Positions 38,996-39,822 of a DNA stretch of 39,822 nucleotides are shown in pieces (within the stretch, counting starts at the first letter, position 1; each line of letters opens with the position of its first letter). Source of the stretch: an uncultured Mucilaginibacter sp. GTDB taxonomy: Bacteria; Bacteroidota; Bacteroidia; Sphingobacteriales; Sphingobacteriaceae. The stretch is taken from assembly GCF_903913935.1 (NCBI RefSeq), contig NZ_CAIWNH010000054.1, positions 1 through 39,822 of the forward strand. The letters run 5' to 3'. Under the pieces are notes generated by a model that was given only the letters and a program-made list of their open reading frames with translations, had not been told where the DNA came from and did not search any database. Position numbers and translations under genes: made by a program.

Positions 38996-39054
38996 AAAAA
39001 GATTTGACAATTACTAAAAATATTAGCATAATTGTATTGCTAAATTTTAAGCAG

Positions 39055-39681
39055 ATGCAAGGCTATCATGACTATCTAATTATCCTTTCCCCGCCGGAAT
39101 ACATCAGTGATGAAGTGAAGAAATTAAAGGATAAAAGTGAAAAGATTATTGGAAATTTTGACGGGCAAACTGCCAAAGCAAATATCAGCATCCAGCAATG
39201 GCCCCGCAAAAGGCCTGTCTGGGTTGAGCCGCTGCTGCCGAAACTGGAACGGGACCTGCAAACCCTGCCGCCGCTGGTATTGGACATTAATGGTTTTGAT
39301 TTTTTTGATCAGCAGGAATTTCAAACCATCTATGCCAAACTAACAAGCACCGCGGCAACAAAGCTTTGGTTTAAACTGCTGCGCAGGTTTTTTAATGCCC
39401 CGCCGTTTGAGCCACATATTATTATAACCCGCAATATACCGCACGATAATTTTATGCAGCTTTGGCCCCTATTTAAAACCCGACAATGGAACGAACTTTT
39501 CAGCATTGATAAACTTACGATCCTGCGGCGGGAAACCATTGGGTACGATAAAACTTTTAAACCCTATAAAGAGATCTTTTTTAATAAAAAGCTGGATTTT
39601 TTTGATTTTACTAATGTAAAACTTAAACAGCCTGCAATGATGTTAAGTAAAAAGGATGATAGACAATTTAGCCTGTTTTAA
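39055..39681 (+). CDS. 2'-5' RNA ligase (LigT) superfamily-like protein with altered HxT motifs
   Basis: 208 aa from the ATG at 39055; the longer frame from 39004 overlaps the dinB promoter. The two-lobed 2H phosphoesterase fold is suggested by YHDYLIILSPPEYISDEVKKLK, then AKANISIQQW at the first catalytic position and FEPHIIITRNIPHDNF at the second. Active enzymes have H-x-T/S at both sites. Here the first reads N-I-S (His replaced by Asn) and the second H-I-I. The remaining residues follow the family to KTFKPYKEIFF. The protein may have lost phosphodiesterase activity or binds RNA only. It is divergent from dinB. Confidence 0.72.
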   Translation: MQGYHDYLIILSPPEYISDEVKKLKDKSEKIIGNFDGQTAKANISIQQWPRKRPVWVEPLLPKLERDLQTLPPLVLDINGFDFFDQQEFQTIYAKLTSTAATKLWFKLLRRFFNAPPFEPHIIITRNIPHDNFMQLWPLFKTRQWNELFSIDKLTILRRETIGYDKTFKPYKEIFFNKKLDFFDFTNVKLKQPAMMLSKKDDRQFSLF

Positions 39682-39822
39682 CTTAGCCCGAGAGCCAGTG
39701 AAGTCCGAAAGTCCGAATGGATCTGCGACTAACGTTTCGGCAGAAATAACCTAAGTTATACAGAAGAGATTTTACCTTGCACGGATATTTGTTTGCGTTG
39801 AGCATTTAACTTTGCTTTATGA
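39682..39822. other. window end, no gene
   Basis: Contains GTGAAGTCCGAAAGTCCGAA, the AGTCCGGAAAGTC spacer word, near 39700. No coding frame or RNA is visible before the edge. Confidence 0.4.

Overview
The window looks like chromosomal DNA of a Bacteroidota, most likely a Sphingobacteriaceae member close to Mucilaginibacter or Pedobacter. The basis is a type IX secretion C-terminal domain, a CarboxypepD_reg/TonB-dependent receptor followed by a DUF4249 lipoprotein, DUF1080 and ThuA proteins, weak Shine-Dalgarno sequences, and promoters of the Bacteroidota form TTG-N17-23-TAnnTTTG. The genus is inferred from protein style, not from a search.

Layout. 1-5033: dps behind a palindrome, ybjQ-like, a GMC oxidoreductase, a small secreted unknown and a MOSC protein. 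5154-10278: a sulfur block made of an Rrf2 regulator, a Cys-codon leader peptide with an attenuator-like terminator, sulfite reductase with a HEPN-like tail, cobA, a Met8-type siroheme synthase and cysH. 10347-13022: rlmB and dnaB. 13302-16102: an accessory islet with a TIR protein, a frameshifted gene fragment, a NADAR protein and a PIN toxin/small partner pair. The pair lies between tRNA-Leu(UAG) and a partial copy of that tRNA's 3' half plus terminator. 16207-19860: a metal-receptor-like protein, kdsD, kdsA, hscB and tRNA-Leu(CAA). 19883-31719: a membrane metallophosphoesterase, DUF1080, gluconate kinase, a decayed EEP nuclease, GNAT, a T9SS cargo protein, PhyH, a papain-like protease, a TonB receptor and DUF4249. 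31737-39681: usp-crcB, ThuA, a second GMC oxidoreductase, an ECF sigma factor with a probable membrane anti-sigma factor, GNAT, dinB and a 2'-5' RNA ligase-like protein.

How the genes work together. The sulfur block can reduce APS to sulfite (CysH) and sulfite to sulfide (siroheme reductase), and it makes the siroheme cofactor (CobA plus Met8). ATP sulfurylase genes are not in the window. The leader reads Met-Met-Cys-Cys-Cys just before two mutually exclusive hairpins, so the operon is probably controlled by cysteine supply through ribosome stalling, possibly on top of Rrf2 repression. Two GMC oxidoreductases, DUF1080, ThuA and a gluconate kinase fit 3-keto-sugar and sugar-acid metabolism. 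KdsD and KdsA are two steps of Kdo synthesis for LPS.

Most notable: the Cys leader/attenuator at 5823-5953, the TA cassette between tRNA-Leu 3'-end repeats (15227-16062), the TIR and NADAR neighbours, and a recurring spacer architecture in which many intergenic regions carry their own short word in inverted halves. There is no CRISPR array, rRNA, transposase or prophage in the window.
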